From a virus, in IMG/VR virus record IMGVR_UViG_3300011113_000257, positions 46,858 through 110,857 of that record: a stretch of DNA of 64,000 nt. The stretch is one strand, 5' to 3'. Position 1 is the first letter of the stretch, and each line of letters starts with the position of its first letter. A program made the position numbers and the translations under genes. Shown here in pieces: positions 6,102 through 13,206 of the stretch. A model generated the notes under the pieces. It searched no databases. It had not been told where the DNA came from and was given only the letters and a program-made list of their open reading frames with translations.

Positions 6102-6278
6102 TTAGGCGGTGATTAGTCCCTCGTCTATCAAGGTGCTGGCAATTCTGCCGTAAGAACCTTGCAGTTGCCACGCTAGTCGCGTATCAACTAGTTGCTGAAA
6201 CAAGTTAATTGTTTCTTCTCTGTCAAGATTACCTTCTTCGAACTCGATGATTAAGTTCGTGATGTCGTGTAGTGACAT
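6102..6278 (-). CDS. Small conserved phage protein, 58 aa
   Basis: MSLHDITNLIIEFEEGNLDR followed by INLFQQLVDTRLAWQLQGSY and GRIASTLIDEGLI matches a very common small phage protein (the LVDTGLAWQLQGSYGR family, possibly the one catalogued as DUF7417). Its biochemical role is not known. ATG (6276-6278) follows GAAAGGGAAGC. Single-gene cassette. Confidence 0.85.
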   Translation of the reverse strand: MSLHDITNLIIEFEEGNLDREETINLFQQLVDTRLAWQLQGSYGRIASTLIDEGLITA

Positions 6279-6283
6279 TTGCT

Positions 6284-6350
6284 TCCCTTTCGTATTCGCC
6301 GTACTTCGGCTTATGTAGTAAGGATACACTAAACCCCTGACATTTGTCAA
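6284..6350 (-). promoter_or_regulatory. Promoter and leader for gene 6102-6278
   Basis: TTGACA (6345-6350), 18 bp with TGTCAGG, TATCCT (6321-6326). The leader contains a 4-bp GCCG/CGGC hairpin with loop AAGTA, a weak version of the family stem-loop. Confidence 0.75.
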
Positions 6351-6370
6351 GGGCTTAGTGTCCCGTGTCT

Positions 6371-6799
6371 TTAGTCTTCTTCTTCGTACTCATCTTCGTC
6401 TTCGTCTTCGTCTTCGTCTTCGTCTTCACGGCATCTGTCGCAGATTGAGTCATAGTCCGCGCCAGACTCGCCACATAGTTGGCAAAACTCGTCTTCGTAT
6501 CCCTGTGGGATTATGCTTTCGTATCCCTCGTTAGGGTCGTCCTCGTTAGTTGCTACTGATTGCACAAACTTTAGCCCGCAAGAGCCTTCGTACCAACGCT
6601 TGACTAGGGTAAGCATTTCGTCAGGGGTTGAGTCGGTAACAAGGAAACTTCCGTCCTCGCCATAGCCCCACTCTGCACTCTGCTTGACTTGCTGGTCGTC
6701 TTTCAAGATGTAAATCTTGTGACAACCATCAAACGAGATGCCTTTGGCTTCGTCAAGTTCTGCCTTAACTTCGTCCCAGATGTCTTGGAAAGTAGTCAT
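6371..6799 (-). CDS. Protein with zinc ribbon and poly-(Glu-Asp) tail, 142 aa
   Basis: Starts MTTFQDIWDEVKAELDEAKG. Near the C-terminus is a ribbon (CQLC ... CDRC), followed by an acidic tail of alternating Glu and Asp made by tandem GAAGAC-type hexamers (about 6383-6426), a substrate for slippage. A DNA-mimic or histone-like-protein-binding role for the tail is speculation. Cassette with promoter 6845-6874 and leader stem-loop 6815-6839. Confidence 0.75.
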   Translation of the reverse strand: MTTFQDIWDEVKAELDEAKGISFDGCHKIYILKDDQQVKQSAEWGYGEDGSFLVTDSTPDEMLTLVKRWYEGSCGLKFVQSVATNEDDPNEGYESIIPQGYEDEFCQLCGESGADYDSICDRCREDEDEDEDEDEDEYEEED

Positions 6800-6814
6800 T
6801 TTGATTTCCCTTTC

Positions 6815-6874
6815 TATCAGTAAGCCTTTCTTGCTGATAAAACTATCATACCACACTATCCTGACATTACCTAA
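6815..6874 (-). promoter_or_regulatory. Promoter plus leader stem-loop for gene 6371-6799
   Basis: -10 TATGAT (6845-6850) lies 9 bp from TGTCAGG; the -35 (TTAGGT, 6869-6874) is weak. The leader stem TATCAGCAAG/CTTACTGATA (6815-6839) has one mismatch and loop AAAGG. Confidence 0.7.
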
Positions 6875-6928
6875 TCGGGGCTTTAGCGCGTGTCGCAGAA
6901 AAAATTTCAGTTATCTAAAATTACGAAA

Positions 6929-6955
6929 CCCGTACCAAAAAAATTTCAGTACGGG
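6929..6955. terminator. Hairpin carrying the 14-bp motif in its loop
   Basis: A perfect 7-bp stem CCCGTAC/GTACGGG encloses CAAAAAAATTTCA, the core of the dispersed motif. It lies downstream of the VWA gene with a second motif copy (6899-6912) beside it. Confidence 0.7.
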
Positions 6956-6968
6956 CTTCGCTTAGAAA

Positions 6969-7014
6969 CTGTCGGAAGGCTGACACACGCTGGAAGGACG
7001 ATACCCCCCGACAG
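6969..7014 (-). terminator. Large stem-loop after the VWA gene
   Basis: CTGTCGG (6969-6975) pairs with CCGACAG (7008-7014) across a 32-nt loop, and TTTCT follows on the minus strand. It may be a terminator or a structured 3' end. No gene lies in 6800-7032; the stretch holds the promoter of 6371-6799, two motif copies and these two hairpins. Confidence 0.55.
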
Positions 7015-7032
7015 GGCTTATGGGTTATTCAA

Positions 7033-8841
7033 TTATCCGTTACGGTTTCCCATAGCGGTTAGTGCTTTCGCACACGCTTGTCCGATAGCGTTGGACGCTT
7101 CCGTTGGAGAAGCCACACCGCTTAACGGCTCTACCGTTGTCCCCCTTAGGAGACTTCTGGCACTTGAACCGTTGTCGAACGGTATCCATACTACCGCCAC
7201 GCCGTTGCTCTCACACTGCGACACCCAACTCCGAGCCTTTTGGGTCTCGTCGTAAGTGTACACGCCGTCGGATACCACGACTAAAAGCCTAGCACCGTCA
7301 CCGTTGAGCAGGTTCAACTCGCCGTCTATTGCCTTGAACGCCTTGTCAAACTTTTCCGTACCGTCTGGTGCTGTGTACACCGTTACGTCCGTTAAGTGCT
7401 GACCAGACTTGAGCGTAGGGAACACGTCGTCGCCGTAGTACACCATCGCGCACTTGCCTTGGACTCGCCGAGTTGCTTCCGACATTACCCACGCCGTTGT
7501 CGCCATCGGTTGCATCGCCGAATTCATCGAACCGCTAATGTCTACCATCACGCCGACCTTTAGTGTTGGCTCGTCCGTTGTCTTACGGACTCGCTTACGC
7601 CAAGGTTGCGCCGTTGGTTGCATACCTATCGCCTTGTGTGCTTCGTTCTGCATAGCCGAGCGAGTTCGTAGCCGTCCACCGGGAACAATGCTACGCACTT
7701 CAACAACATCGCGCTCGCGATACTTTGCACGCTCTAATGCGCTCGCCACTTTCACCGCGCTGATACGCTCGTCTGCCGTAGGCTTACGAACCTCTGTTGC
7801 ATAACTACGAGTACGAGTAGATGCTGATGGACCAGTACCTCGCCCGAAAACTTCTTGAGCAACTTTAACATTCTCACGACTTTGCTTTGCACTGTCCGCG
7901 CGATTCTTAACTTCCTCTTTCCATTCCTCTGACTCCTCTTGGTCTGCAAGTTCGGAGTAGTTAGACACCGCAACATTTTCAGATGCTTCTTTCAACTTCT
8001 CAAGTAACTCTTTTAATGCTTCGCCAACTTCAGATGTAGACTCACCACTTCCACCAGAAGTACTTTCACTACCAGAATTATCCTCGCCACGTTCGTTTGC
8101 AAGGTCGCGAACAATCTGTGCCCACTCACGCGCTAATGGATAAACAGGTTCCATGTTTCGATGGTCTGTGTGTGTAATGAAACGCTCGATAACACTGCAT
8201 AACTTTTCAACAGTTTCGTTGCCTAAGTATTCCTCTATAAATTCTGTAACCTCTAGAACATCATCACGCTCTAAAATTCCACCAATGATTCGACCATGCA
8301 CTAGTCCAACTAAAGTTGCAATGTTTGAAACACTACCCTGTGTCAAATCCTCTGACTCAAAATCTGCAATAACAATTTCCATTGCACTTGAGCATAGAAA
8401 TGCGCGATACCGAGCATCAAGCAAAATACCTTGTGCTTCGATTCGTGATTCCTCAAGAAGCATTAGTGCTTCGTACTCGTCTGACTTTAATGCTTCGTAA
8501 GCAGACTCTAAACTCCACTTCGAGAAACGAGCGTGAAATGCTTCGTGCATTATCGCGCCAGTTGCCTTTGGAAATTCGTACTGCGTTGAGCGTTGATTAA
8601 TGTCGCTAATGTGTTCTGGCTTAATGCCAAACCCGAAAGCAATTTCTGTGTTCACTTCAATTTCTGCAATCGCTGGCTTGTAGCACGCTGGCGCATTGCT
8701 ACCTGCAACAGGAGATGCAAGTCCAACTAAATCACCGCGACCTGCGATTGAGTTTGCTAGTTGCGCAATCTGCGAACCAACTGCATACCATTCTGGATGT
8801 CTTTCACCAGAAGTCTTACTGTGTGTGTCAATGTGTGCCAT
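7033..8841 (-). CDS. VWA-domain protein with N-terminal metallopeptidase-like motif, 602 aa
   Basis: The N-terminal half has HEAFH within GAIMHEAFHARFSKW, an HExxH zinc-peptidase signature. A Ser/Glu-rich linker follows. The C-terminal third is a von Willebrand A domain with the MIDAS motif DISGS (VGVMVDISGSM) and later VVVSDGVYTYD. This organisation matches the putative metallopeptidase/VWA proteins paired with MoxR ATPases, as at 8979-10010 here. Start ATG (8839-8841) follows AAAGGAAGGAG; the frame to 8940 overlaps the promoter. Base use shifts sharply near 7.8 kb: CCGT is frequent in the C-terminal part and nearly absent upstream. Role unknown; chaperone-like remodelling is inferred. Confidence 0.9.
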   Translation of the reverse strand: MAHIDTHSKTSGERHPEWYAVGSQIAQLANSIAGRGDLVGLASPVAGSNAPACYKPAIAEIEVNTEIAFGFGIKPEHISDINQRSTQYEFPKATGAIMHEAFHARFSKWSLESAYEALKSDEYEALMLLEESRIEAQGILLDARYRAFLCSSAMEIVIADFESEDLTQGSVSNIATLVGLVHGRIIGGILERDDVLEVTEFIEEYLGNETVEKLCSVIERFITHTDHRNMEPVYPLAREWAQIVRDLANERGEDNSGSESTSGGSGESTSEVGEALKELLEKLKEASENVAVSNYSELADQEESEEWKEEVKNRADSAKQSRENVKVAQEVFGRGTGPSASTRTRSYATEVRKPTADERISAVKVASALERAKYRERDVVEVRSIVPGGRLRTRSAMQNEAHKAIGMQPTAQPWRKRVRKTTDEPTLKVGVMVDISGSMNSAMQPMATTAWVMSEATRRVQGKCAMVYYGDDVFPTLKSGQHLTDVTVYTAPDGTEKFDKAFKAIDGELNLLNGDGARLLVVVSDGVYTYDETQKARSWVSQCESNGVAVVWIPFDNGSSARSLLRGTTVEPLSGVASPTEASNAIGQACAKALTAMGNRNG

Positions 8842-8859
8842 CTCTGGCTCCTTCCTTTT

Positions 8860-8913
8860 GTACGCCCCTTTGACGTACTCTGTGAGTTTATCATACCTTC
8901 TTGATATTTCCAA
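8860..8913 (-). promoter_or_regulatory. Promoter plus leader stem-loop for the VWA gene
   Basis: TTGGAA (8908-8913), 17 bp, TAAACT (8885-8890); the spacer block is degenerate (TATCAAG). Leader stem GTACGTC/GGCGTAC (8860-8878, one G-U) with loop AAAGG. Confidence 0.7.
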
Positions 8914-8923
8914 ATTGAAGGGT

Positions 8924-8959
8924 GGGGAGTCGGGAAACACTCACGAAAACCGACTCCCC
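8924..8959 (-). terminator. Strong hairpin after the MoxR gene
   Basis: Perfect 10-bp stem GGGGAGTCGG/CCGACTCCCC with a 16-nt loop, between the MoxR gene and the VWA promoter. There is no T-run, so it may attenuate transcription or protect a 3' end. The hairpin at 10571-10606 has the same geometry. Confidence 0.65.
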
Positions 8960-8978
8960 TTAGCAAGGATGAAAGGGA

Positions 8979-10010
8979 CTAAATCCTTGCTGGCTTGTAT
9001 TCCGCACCAAACACGCGAGACAGAACATCTGCCACGATTGGTCTGTCCATCTCTGGTGCAGAAGCAAGTAAGTTCGAGATACCAAACGGAACCCCGAATG
9101 TTGTAACGATGTCGCGGAACGCTAAAAGTTCGCGCATCTGTGGAGCCCACGAGACTTCACCAGACTCTTGTTTCTTAGCAAGATTCTGCGCAACAGTAAC
9201 GAGGTTGCTAGGTACACCTAAGGTGCGAGCAAGTGACCAGTCAGTTGCCATCTCTGCTTGAACAGTAAAGCGAGATAGTAAGGCTTCTGAAAGTCGTACT
9301 CCCGGAGCATTAGGGTTAGTTGCACCCACAACATAAAAGTCAGGGTGAACCTTAACAGTACCTCTGTCAGGATTAGCAGTGACAGTAATTTCGCCACGTC
9401 CATCCATCACGCCATACAAACCTGAAAGTTGCTTAGGGTCAATCAGACCAATCTCGTCAATGAACAAGACTGCACCTTCCTCTACTGCTCGCACAAGTGG
9501 ACCATCTACCCACTCGAAACCACCAGCAGGATTCTGTACGAACCCACCAAGGAAGTCTGACATTTCGATGTCAGCAGTTCCAAGTACTGTGTACATATTT
9601 CCACCAAACGCTGCTTCGACTAATGCAGTCTTACCAGTTCCCGGTGCGCCATAAAGCAACGCGAACATTGGCGAGCCAACTTTGTCTGTGACAGACAAGG
9701 TAGTTGCTTCACGAGCCTTGCGTAATGTTGCAACATCTTGATGTTCACCCCAAGTACGAGCGTGGTACACACTTCCATTTGGACGAATGTATTGACTACT
9801 ACTTGATTCAAGTGTGACACCTGATGTTGTAATTGGTGTCGCTACGCGAGCAACGCGAGGTGCGCGTTCTACGAAACGACCTTGTGGTAAAACCTGCGAG
9901 ATTACTCTCATAGATGCTTCTGTTGATACTGACTGCGCAACCATGTCGTCTAACATGGAAGTGAATTCAGTTCCCCACTTTGAATAAATTTCATTTTCTT
10001 TGATGCTCAT
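8979..10010 (-). CDS. MoxR-family AAA+ ATPase, 343 aa
   Basis: Walker A GAPGTGKT and Walker B AVLFIDEIGLI, then the sensor segment FYVVGATNPNAPG with arginines downstream, give a complete AAA+ core of the MoxR/CbbQ type. These ATPases act with a VWA partner, here the next gene downstream (7033-8841). Start ATG follows AAAGGGACTG. It is preceded by 10027-10494 at 16 nt, so the two form an operon. Confidence 0.9.
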   Translation of the reverse strand: MSIKENEIYSKWGTEFTSMLDDMVAQSVSTEASMRVISQVLPQGRFVERAPRVARVATPITTSGVTLESSSSQYIRPNGSVYHARTWGEHQDVATLRKAREATTLSVTDKVGSPMFALLYGAPGTGKTALVEAAFGGNMYTVLGTADIEMSDFLGGFVQNPAGGFEWVDGPLVRAVEEGAVLFIDEIGLIDPKQLSGLYGVMDGRGEITVTANPDRGTVKVHPDFYVVGATNPNAPGVRLSEALLSRFTVQAEMATDWSLARTLGVPSNLVTVAQNLAKKQESGEVSWAPQMRELLAFRDIVTTFGVPFGISNLLASAPEMDRPIVADVLSRVFGAEYKPARI

Positions 10011-10026
10011 AATTTTCAGTCCCTTT

Positions 10027-10494
10027 CTACGCTGTGAACATTTCTGGATAAGATAATGCAGTTCGAGTCTGGTTGATTCGATGCACGACCTTAGTTGGAG
10101 TCTTACCTTCTGTTACATCTGTCAAGTCTTTCTGTGAAACTTCCACAAAAAATGGCTTGCCAATAAGTACGCTACTAATTGAAACGCGCTTCATAAACCA
10201 CGCTAGTGTTTGAAGTCGCTCCTCGCGATGGTTCTCTGATGTAACCCCTGTTGCTGGGTCTACGAGACTACGCTGAAGTGCTTGCACCTTCCATTGTTTC
10301 TTTGGCTGTGATGCCGAAAGACGACGATAGTAGACACGCGCTGTCGAAAAATTTCCAAGTTCATTCCAACCATCTGGAGTAATGAACATCTGAAAAATCT
10401 GTTGGTATTCATTCTTGAATTCCGCGTACAAGGCTGTGCCCTGTACTTTCTTTTCTGGGTCTGTAAGCAGACCAAGAGGTGTTTCTGTTGACAT
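10027..10494 (-). CDS. Hypothetical protein upstream of MoxR, 155 aa
   Basis: A soluble protein starting MSTETPLGLLTDPEKKVQGT with a helical N-terminal half and basic middle (RVYYRRLSASQPKKQWKVQ). No family recognised. Its position 16 nt before the MoxR gene suggests a role with the MoxR/VWA pair. ATG follows AAAGGAAATACTCACT. Confidence 0.8.
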   Translation of the reverse strand: MSTETPLGLLTDPEKKVQGTALYAEFKNEYQQIFQMFITPDGWNELGNFSTARVYYRRLSASQPKKQWKVQALQRSLVDPATGVTSENHREERLQTLAWFMKRVSISSVLIGKPFFVEVSQKDLTDVTEGKTPTKVVHRINQTRTALSYPEMFTA

Positions 10495-10540
10495 AGTGAG
10501 TATTTCCTTTCTTTATGTCTTTTGTCCCTGTGACATTTCT

Positions 10541-10569
10541 AGTTTAGCATAACGCTATGATGGAGTCAA
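10541..10569 (-). promoter_or_regulatory. Promoter for the 10494-8979 operon
   Basis: TTGACT (10564-10569), 17 bp, TAAACT (10541-10546). No TGTCAGG in the spacer, which sets this operon apart from the small-gene cassettes. Confidence 0.65.
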
Positions 10570-10570
10570 A

Positions 10571-10606
10571 TCGGGGTAGGAGTATGTCTAAGGAGACCTA
10601 CCCCGA
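10571..10606 (-). terminator. Strong hairpin after gene 10619-10951
   Basis: Perfect 10-bp stem TCGGGGTAGG/CCTACCCCGA with a 16-nt loop and no T-run, adjacent to the -35 of the next promoter. Confidence 0.6.
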
Positions 10607-10618
10607 CCTGACTTCTAA

Positions 10619-10951
10619 CTACTTAGCGACAATGATGTCGTAAGTAGAAACCTTTGAACAGGTTTCGTATGCTTCTGGATAAACTTCTTTCAGAAGCGTT
10701 GAGTCCACATTGGTGCGTGAACGTGGTGCAAGTTCCACTACTGGAAGCCCTGCGACAGTACCAACCTTGGCAGAACCAATTAGGTCACGAATTGCGCTGT
10801 CAAGTTCTGACTTTGCTTTTTCGAGTTCCTTGATTGCAAGTTTTGCGTTAGCAAAATCTGCAAGCAGGTTCGCGATGTTGGTGTTGTCCAATTCAACGGT
10901 GGACGTTTCCGTGACAACCTGTGTTGTCGTTACCTGTGTGCGTATGCTCAC
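10619..10951 (-). CDS. Coiled-coil protein resembling the tail of YqaJ-type exonucleases, 110 aa
   Basis: A coiled coil (LLADFANAKLAIKELEKAKSEL) is followed by an Arg-rich motif and VDSTLLKEVYPEAYETCSK, which resembles the region C-terminal to the catalytic core in YqaJ-type phage exonucleases. No nuclease residues are present, so it may be a stand-alone accessory. GTG start (10949-10951) after GAAAGGGGAATCGCC is preferred over an ATG at 10990. Confidence in function is low. Confidence 0.7.
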   Translation of the reverse strand: MSIRTQVTTTQVVTETSTVELDNTNIANLLADFANAKLAIKELEKAKSELDSAIRDLIGSAKVGTVAGLPVVELAPRSRTNVDSTLLKEVYPEAYETCSKVSTYDIIVAK

Positions 10952-11006
10952 TTTGGCGATTCCCCTTTCAAGGAAAGTTCGATAGACCATCTAACGAACA
11001 GTTCTA

Positions 11007-11036
11007 ACTTTACGCCCTACACCTGACATTTGTCAA
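11007..11036 (-). promoter_or_regulatory. Promoter for gene 10619-10951
   Basis: TTGACA (11031-11036), 18 bp with TGTCAGG, TAAAGT (11007-11012). It carries the full TGACA-AA-TGTCA inverted repeat at the -35. Confidence 0.8.
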
Positions 11037-11085
11037 ATCGAGCGTTTCCACCCCGATTTCTCGGGCTGTTTTCGTTCATAGAACC

Positions 11086-11114
11086 AATGTAACACATTAC
11101 CCTGACATCCGCAA
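11086..11114 (-). promoter_or_regulatory. Second, upstream promoter of the same cassette
   Basis: TTGCGG (11109-11114), 17 bp with TGTCAGG, TACATT (11086-11091). Between the two promoters lie a CCCGA/TCGGG hairpin and a possible 20-codon leaderless frame. Two TTGATAACG direct repeats just upstream (about 11120-11139) resemble GATAACG repeats near 15020-15045. Confidence 0.7.
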
Positions 11115-11143
11115 GTTTATTTGATAACGATTTGATAACGGAC

Positions 11144-11169
11144 CGGGAACTGAAATTTTTTAGTTCCGG
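11144..11169. repeat. Hairpin with the 14-bp motif in the loop
   Basis: CCGGGAAC and GTTCCGGG form a perfect 8-bp stem around TGAAATTTTTTA. With 6929-6955 this is one of two sites where the dispersed motif is presented in a loop. Confidence 0.75.
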
Positions 11170-11218
11170 GTTGTTGAAGGCGGGCTCCAATAAAAAATTT
11201 CACTTTTGGGCAAAAAGA

Positions 11219-11256
11219 AACCCCCGTTCGAAACTCACTGGTTTCGATTTAACGGG
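11219..11256 (-). terminator. Strong two-part hairpin terminator
   Basis: Outer arms AACCCCCGTT/AACGGGGGTT and an inner CGAAAC/GTTTCG stem, followed leftward by TCTTTTTG. Ends the operon 12234-11266. The stretch 10952-11265 otherwise holds two promoters and two motif copies, and no gene. Confidence 0.85.
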
Positions 11257-11265
11257 GGTTGGTCT

Positions 11266-11454
11266 TTAGAGTTCTTGCTCCCACTTTTCGATGTCAAACA
11301 TTTCCCAGATTTCATCATCTGTGAAATTTTCCTTCAACCAAATAGCGGTGCGCTTTTGGACTACTGGGTTTTCGTCTACTGGCTTAGCAGTTCCGAAGAT
11401 GCTACCCATAAGGGCTTGGTATGCGTGTGCGTTTGCTTCATGCGGTTTGTTCAT
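11266..11454 (-). CDS. Hypothetical protein, 62 aa
   Basis: MNKPHEANAHAYQALMGSIF then a helical acidic C-terminus. ATG follows TAGGAGT and overlaps the upstream TGA (ATGA), so it is translated with the Pyr_excise-like gene. Function unknown. Confidence 0.75.
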   Translation of the reverse strand: MNKPHEANAHAYQALMGSIFGTAKPVDENPVVQKRTAIWLKENFTDDEIWEMFDIEKWEQEL

Positions 11455-11915
11455 ACTCCTACGGTAACACGAGGCACTGACATTTCTTCAGGTGTCCAAA
11501 TGTAGGGGAGGTCACTTGGCGTATCGGGAAAAAATTCAGAGTAGTACTCAGGGGCTTTGCGCAAGAGATTCGAGCGGTGCGATTCGTGGAACCGTGAGTT
11601 CCCGATGAACCAAGGCAAGCCTTCGTACCGCTTACCTTGCACCGTTAGGTCTCGCATCTTCTCGATGAAGTACGGTAGCAGGTTGTCGACATACCCTCTC
11701 CGTTTCCACTCCAGCGACATTATTGAACCGTAGTACGCGAGTGCGAACTCGTGCCCACGCCACATCTTGGTCGCAGGGTGGTTGACCCAACCCGTTGTCT
11801 CGCCGTTGAGCGCCATCAGTATTTGCTTGGTCTCAACCCGTTGCTTCCCGAGCCGTCGGTAGTCCAATACCCTCGCCGTCTTTTCAAAATCGGCGTATGG
11901 CAGGAACGTCTGCAT
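11451..11915 (-). CDS. Pyrimidine-dimer glycosylase-like (Pyr_excise/MSMEG_6728-type) protein, 154 aa
   Basis: MQTFLPYADFEKTARVLDYR, RLGKQRVETKQIL, GWVNHPATKMWRGHEFALAYY and EWKRRGY match the actinobacterial MSMEG_6728 family, related to T4 endonuclease V (PF03013), which removes UV photoproducts. A repair role is inferred from family. Start ATG (11913-11915) overlaps the upstream stop as TAATG; a 19-codon extension lies inside the upstream gene and is rejected. Confidence 0.85.
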   Translation of the reverse strand: MQTFLPYADFEKTARVLDYRRLGKQRVETKQILMALNGETTGWVNHPATKMWRGHEFALAYYGSIMSLEWKRRGYVDNLLPYFIEKMRDLTVQGKRYEGLPWFIGNSRFHESHRSNLLRKAPEYYSEFFPDTPSDLPYIWTPEEMSVPRVTVGV

Positions 11916-12076
11916 TAGCCCTCGCCGTTCTCTCGAACTAGCGCGATGGCTCTCGCCATGCCTGCAGACCAACCGTCGTTAAACGCGACATCCGTCTCGT
12001 CCATTTCCTCAGCGTCCGTCATGTCTTCTTCGGTTACCCGTTCCCACTCCTCCATTAAAATTTCTAATAGTGTCAT
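11915..12076 (-). CDS. Acidic small protein, 53 aa
   Basis: MTLLEILMEEWERVTEEDMT then FNDGWSAGMARAIALV, an acidic helical protein. ATG (12074-12076) overlaps the TGA of 12073-12234 (ATGA), and its stop overlaps the next start (TAATG). Function unknown. Confidence 0.75.
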   Translation of the reverse strand: MTLLEILMEEWERVTEEDMTDAEEMDETDVAFNDGWSAGMARAIALVRENGEG

Positions 12077-12234
12077 GTGGTCACGCCCGCTAACGCCCAC
12101 GCCTTCTTGAGGTCGCGGTCGAAGTCGCGTTGCAACTTATCCCACGCCGTTTCGTCAAAAAGGATTGGGTGCGCCTCTTGCTTATTTCTGCTAAGCACTC
12201 GCCGTATAAAAGATTTCAGTTCCGTGTAGTTCAT
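12073..12234 (-). CDS. Basic small protein, 53 aa
   Basis: MNYTELKSFIRRVLSRNKQE then HPILFDETAWDKLQRDFDRD; helical and charged. ATG (12232-12234) follows GGAGGAGCAAGAAC. First gene of the coupled operon 12234-11266. A degenerate copy of the 14-bp motif lies in its 5' coding region, next to CTCGCCGT. Function unknown. Confidence 0.75.
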   Translation of the reverse strand: MNYTELKSFIRRVLSRNKQEAHPILFDETAWDKLQRDFDRDLKKAWALAGVTT

Positions 12235-12294
12235 GTTCTTGCTCCTCCTTTGTTTTGCGGGGCACGCCGTGTGCCTCGCCGTCGTGATGTATTA

Positions 12295-12323
12295 ACTTTA
12301 TGATAAAAGTTTCTAGATGTCAA
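12295..12323 (-). promoter_or_regulatory. Promoter for operon 12234-11266
   Basis: TTGACA (12318-12323), 17 bp, TAAAGT (12295-12300). The -35 overlaps the last codons of the gene upstream. No TGTCAGG block. Confidence 0.7.
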
Positions 12324-12597
12324 GCGCGTACTCTGGGAGTTCCATCCCTGCCCCAACTAACGCGCGCCGTATTAAACCTTGCTGACGCGAAGTTGTCTGC
12401 GAGTATTTATCTACGTTCAGATAAGTAACCTGACGTTTTTCTGTGTTTATACTAGCCATCCGTGTTGAGTAAGAGTAGATGTCGTAGATGATGTCGCCAC
12501 CAGCGTCGCACCATTTCGAGGCTCTCATGCTGTGACCGTGCTTGAATGGTTTGAATGCTGGAATAAATTCTTCTGCAATTTCTTTGTAACTAGGCAT
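12313..12597 (-). CDS. Hypothetical protein, 94 aa
   Basis: MPSYKEIAEEFIPAFKPFKH then IIYDIYSYSTRMASINTEKR; a mixed alpha/beta basic protein ending with YALDI. ATG follows GGGAAGGGAAATAAAA after a leader hairpin. No family recognised. Confidence 0.8.
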   Translation of the reverse strand: MPSYKEIAEEFIPAFKPFKHGHSMRASKWCDAGGDIIYDIYSYSTRMASINTEKRQVTYLNVDKYSQTTSRQQGLIRRALVGAGMELPEYALDI

Positions 12598-12613
12598 TTT
12601 TATTTCCCTTCCC

Positions 12614-12668
12614 GTTGATGTGTCTCACCAACAAGAACCATTCTATCATACCAACCTGACATTCGCAA
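12614..12668 (-). promoter_or_regulatory. Promoter plus leader stem-loop for gene 12313-12597
   Basis: TTGCGA (12663-12668), 17 bp with TGTCAGG, TAGAAT (12640-12645). Leader stem GTTGGTG/CATCAAC (12614-12632, one G-U), loop AGACA. Confidence 0.75.
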
Positions 12669-12682
12669 CTTAAGGCACGCCA

Positions 12683-12982
12683 TTAGATTTCTTCAGTGTC
12701 TTCCATTAGTTCAGGAAGATTTTCCTCAACCATCTCCCAGAAGGTATCAAAAATTTCGATATTCTCTCGAACCTCTTCAACGGGTGCATCGTATTCAATG
12801 GTAACGATTTCGTGGACGTGCTCTTCGTCTTCCTCAACGTGGTGAGTTCGAAACACATAGTCACCGTCTTCGGTGATTAGGTAATTAATAAACATCACGG
12901 AGCACTCAGATGTGAGCGCGACTTGGTATGTCTCGGTTAGGGGGTCGTAGATAGGACAGCAAGCAGAAATGATGTCGTGCAT
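12683..12982 (-). CDS. Acidic beta-rich hypothetical protein, 99 aa
   Basis: MHDIISACCPIYDPLTETYQ with many Glu/Asp and alternating strands. The start at 12982 follows AAAAAAGGGCACTAC; the ATG at 13054 overlaps the -10 region. An intermediate ATG (MNKPNN, about 13036) would give a leaderless start and cannot be excluded. Function unknown. Confidence 0.7.
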   Translation of the reverse strand: MHDIISACCPIYDPLTETYQVALTSECSVMFINYLITEDGDYVFRTHHVEEDEEHVHEIVTIEYDAPVEEVRENIEIFDTFWEMVEENLPELMEDTEEI

Positions 12983-13043
12983 GTAGTGCCCTTTTTTGAT
13001 GACACGGCTTGGGTGAATGTTGTTCGGTTTGTTCATACTAGCA

Positions 13044-13072
13044 GTATTGCACATCCGTCTGACATTTCCAAA
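13044..13072 (-). promoter_or_regulatory. Promoter for gene 12683-12982
   Basis: TTGGAA (13067-13072), 17 bp with TGTCAGA, AATACT (13044-13049). A copy of the 14-bp motif lies at 13095-13108. The remainder up to 13206 contains an AAACGGTT/AACCG-type inverted repeat and nothing else recognised. Confidence 0.65.
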
Positions 13073-13206
13073 TCGGGCTCAGGGCACACCGTTTAAAAAA
13101 TTTCAGTTTTGAGTTTGCACGGATGGATTTTGCGGTCCTAGCCCGGAAAATATAAAAAGGAGGCGGGTGGCCTGGGCGGCTCTTCCAGGCTAAGCGGTTT
13201 AACCGT

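Noticed and set aside
7104-7804. Several + strand open frames opposite the VWA gene
   Set aside because: They are shadows of the codon pattern in the VWA gene, with no ribosome site or known motif.
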